NCBI GenBank assembly: GCA_030867875.1
Contig: JAOWCC010001634.1
Span: forward strand, 9,752,778 to 9,816,777
DNA length: 64,000 nt
Direction of reading: 5' to 3'
Origin: Actinernus sp. WN-2022
Lineage: Eukaryota; Cnidaria; Anthozoa; Actiniaria; Actinernidae
Made by a program: the position numbers and the translations under genes. Positions within the stretch are counted from its first letter, which is position 1, and every line of letters begins with the position of its first letter. Below, one piece after another: positions 63,288 to 64,000 of this stretch. The notes beneath the pieces were generated by a model. The model was not told where the DNA came from. It saw nothing but the letters and a program-made list of their open reading frames with translations, and ran no database searches.

Positions 63288-64000
63288 GTAAGTTAATAAA
63301 CACTCTGTTAAATGTACAGTCTCATAACTGCACAGCATACAGATTAGCATCACAATTACCCTCTTCTAGACTAATCTGTGCTGTGATCTCGATCAGTTCT
63401 CATTGAGATAACTTCTGGATTAGATCAGTGGTCAACACAGGTTTGTTCTACAGCTGGACCAACACCCAGCAGCTGAAAAATAACTGAGCAGAAAATGCTG
63501 CCTTTGTAGACATTTCAAATATTAAATGGCTATAATAGACTTTAACACATTTTCCACTAAGTACACAAAGCTATAAGAGCCAAGTCAACAGGAGACCATT
63601 TGGTAAATGACTGGCCACGTACTGACAACACAATGTTAGGTGTGCATTCTCAACCATAACAACACCAACAACCCTGCCCAAATTAACCTAGACTTTCTCA
63701 AAGTCCTCTGTCCATTTTTGTTTTTGCGATTTGGGTTGGTGCAAGAGAACAGACTTGAAATCTTTGTTTTGTGCCAAATTACTGATGGCTTTTTCAGTGT
63801 GTGAATAAATGATAAATTTAGAGTAGCCAATCAAGACAGCTTTAGTGCACACCTGTCAATTATGAAGTACTGCTCTGTCTGGCCCTGTGTCCAACAAACT
63901 TGGTACATCATCTCAGTGTTTCTTTTGGCATGAAACACATCAAATCCCTACAAGGGAAACAAATATACTTATCCCTACTTCTTTCCTTGCCTGTCACCCC
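63288..64000. other. Intron after exon 27, to window end
   Basis: No further PBRM1 exon is seen; the rest of BAH2 is outside. No repeat recognised. Confidence 0.5.

Noticed and set aside
61826..62260. Two short frames with membrane-like residues
   Set aside because: They are opposite arms of a palindromic MITE.
1..64000. CRISPR array, operon, phage or bacterial defence system
   Set aside because: Tandem arrays here lack unique spacers, and the only host gene is an intron-split eukaryotic one.

Overview
This window is eukaryotic and almost entirely introns and repeats. The one host gene is the middle part of a polybromo-1 (PBRM1/BAF180) gene on the + strand, running through the whole window. 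I traced 27 consecutive coding exons (1392 to 63287) by GT-AG splice sites, continuous reading phase and resemblance to vertebrate polybromo-1. They join without a stop or frameshift into 2,663 nt (887 complete codons), about 4% of the window. In order they encode the end of the linker after bromodomain 2, bromodomains 3, 4, 5 and 6, the first BAH domain, and the start of the second BAH domain. Bromodomains 1-2 must lie upstream of the window, and the rest of BAH2 and the HMG box downstream. The AT-rich, repeat-laden introns, the divergent but colinear polybromo protein, and the mix of DIRS/Ngaro-like, CR1/L2-like, pogo-like and foldback elements suggest an invertebrate animal. An anthozoan cnidarian such as a stony coral is my best guess, but that is inference, not proof.

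Layout. 1-1391: intron with a 22-bp tandem array. 1392-6443: exon 1, then foldback element A, whose terminal repeat starts exactly at the splice donor and which carries a second, TTAA-flanked transposon nested inside it. 6444-10768: exons 2-4 (bromodomain 3) with minisatellites, TA-flanked element B and a MITE carrying four perfect CRE octamers. 10769-22359: the largest intron (11.6 kb), with foldback element C, SINEs and a decayed tyrosine-recombinase (DIRS/Ngaro-like) retrotransposon with intact split direct repeats. 22360-36475: exons 5-10 (bromodomain 4) with TTAA-flanked piggyBac-like MITEs, one nested in another, a foldback element with two kinds of internal tandem array, and a truncated LINE tail. 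36476-48873: exons 11-15 (bromodomain 5) with a Tc1/mariner-like non-autonomous element, a perfect 73-bp hairpin and a broken pogo-type transposase. 48956-56382: exons 16-24 (bromodomain 6 and most of BAH1) with smaller MITEs and minisatellites. 56383-61171: an intron holding a LINE with a long open reading frame (PHD-like finger, endonuclease, reverse transcriptase) and a 70-bp minisatellite. 61172-64000: exons 25-27.

PBRM1 is the bromodomain/BAH subunit of PBAF-type SWI/SNF chromatin remodellers. The other genes are all mobile-element genes lying in its introns and have no evident functional link to it. I see no operon, CRISPR array, bacterial-style system or convincing functional tRNA or rRNA gene. 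The most informative observations are the nested TTAA insertions (with an empty-site comparison inside the window), the transposon end coinciding with a splice donor, the split-repeat retroelement, and the loss of the acetyl-lysine-binding asparagine in bromodomain 6.
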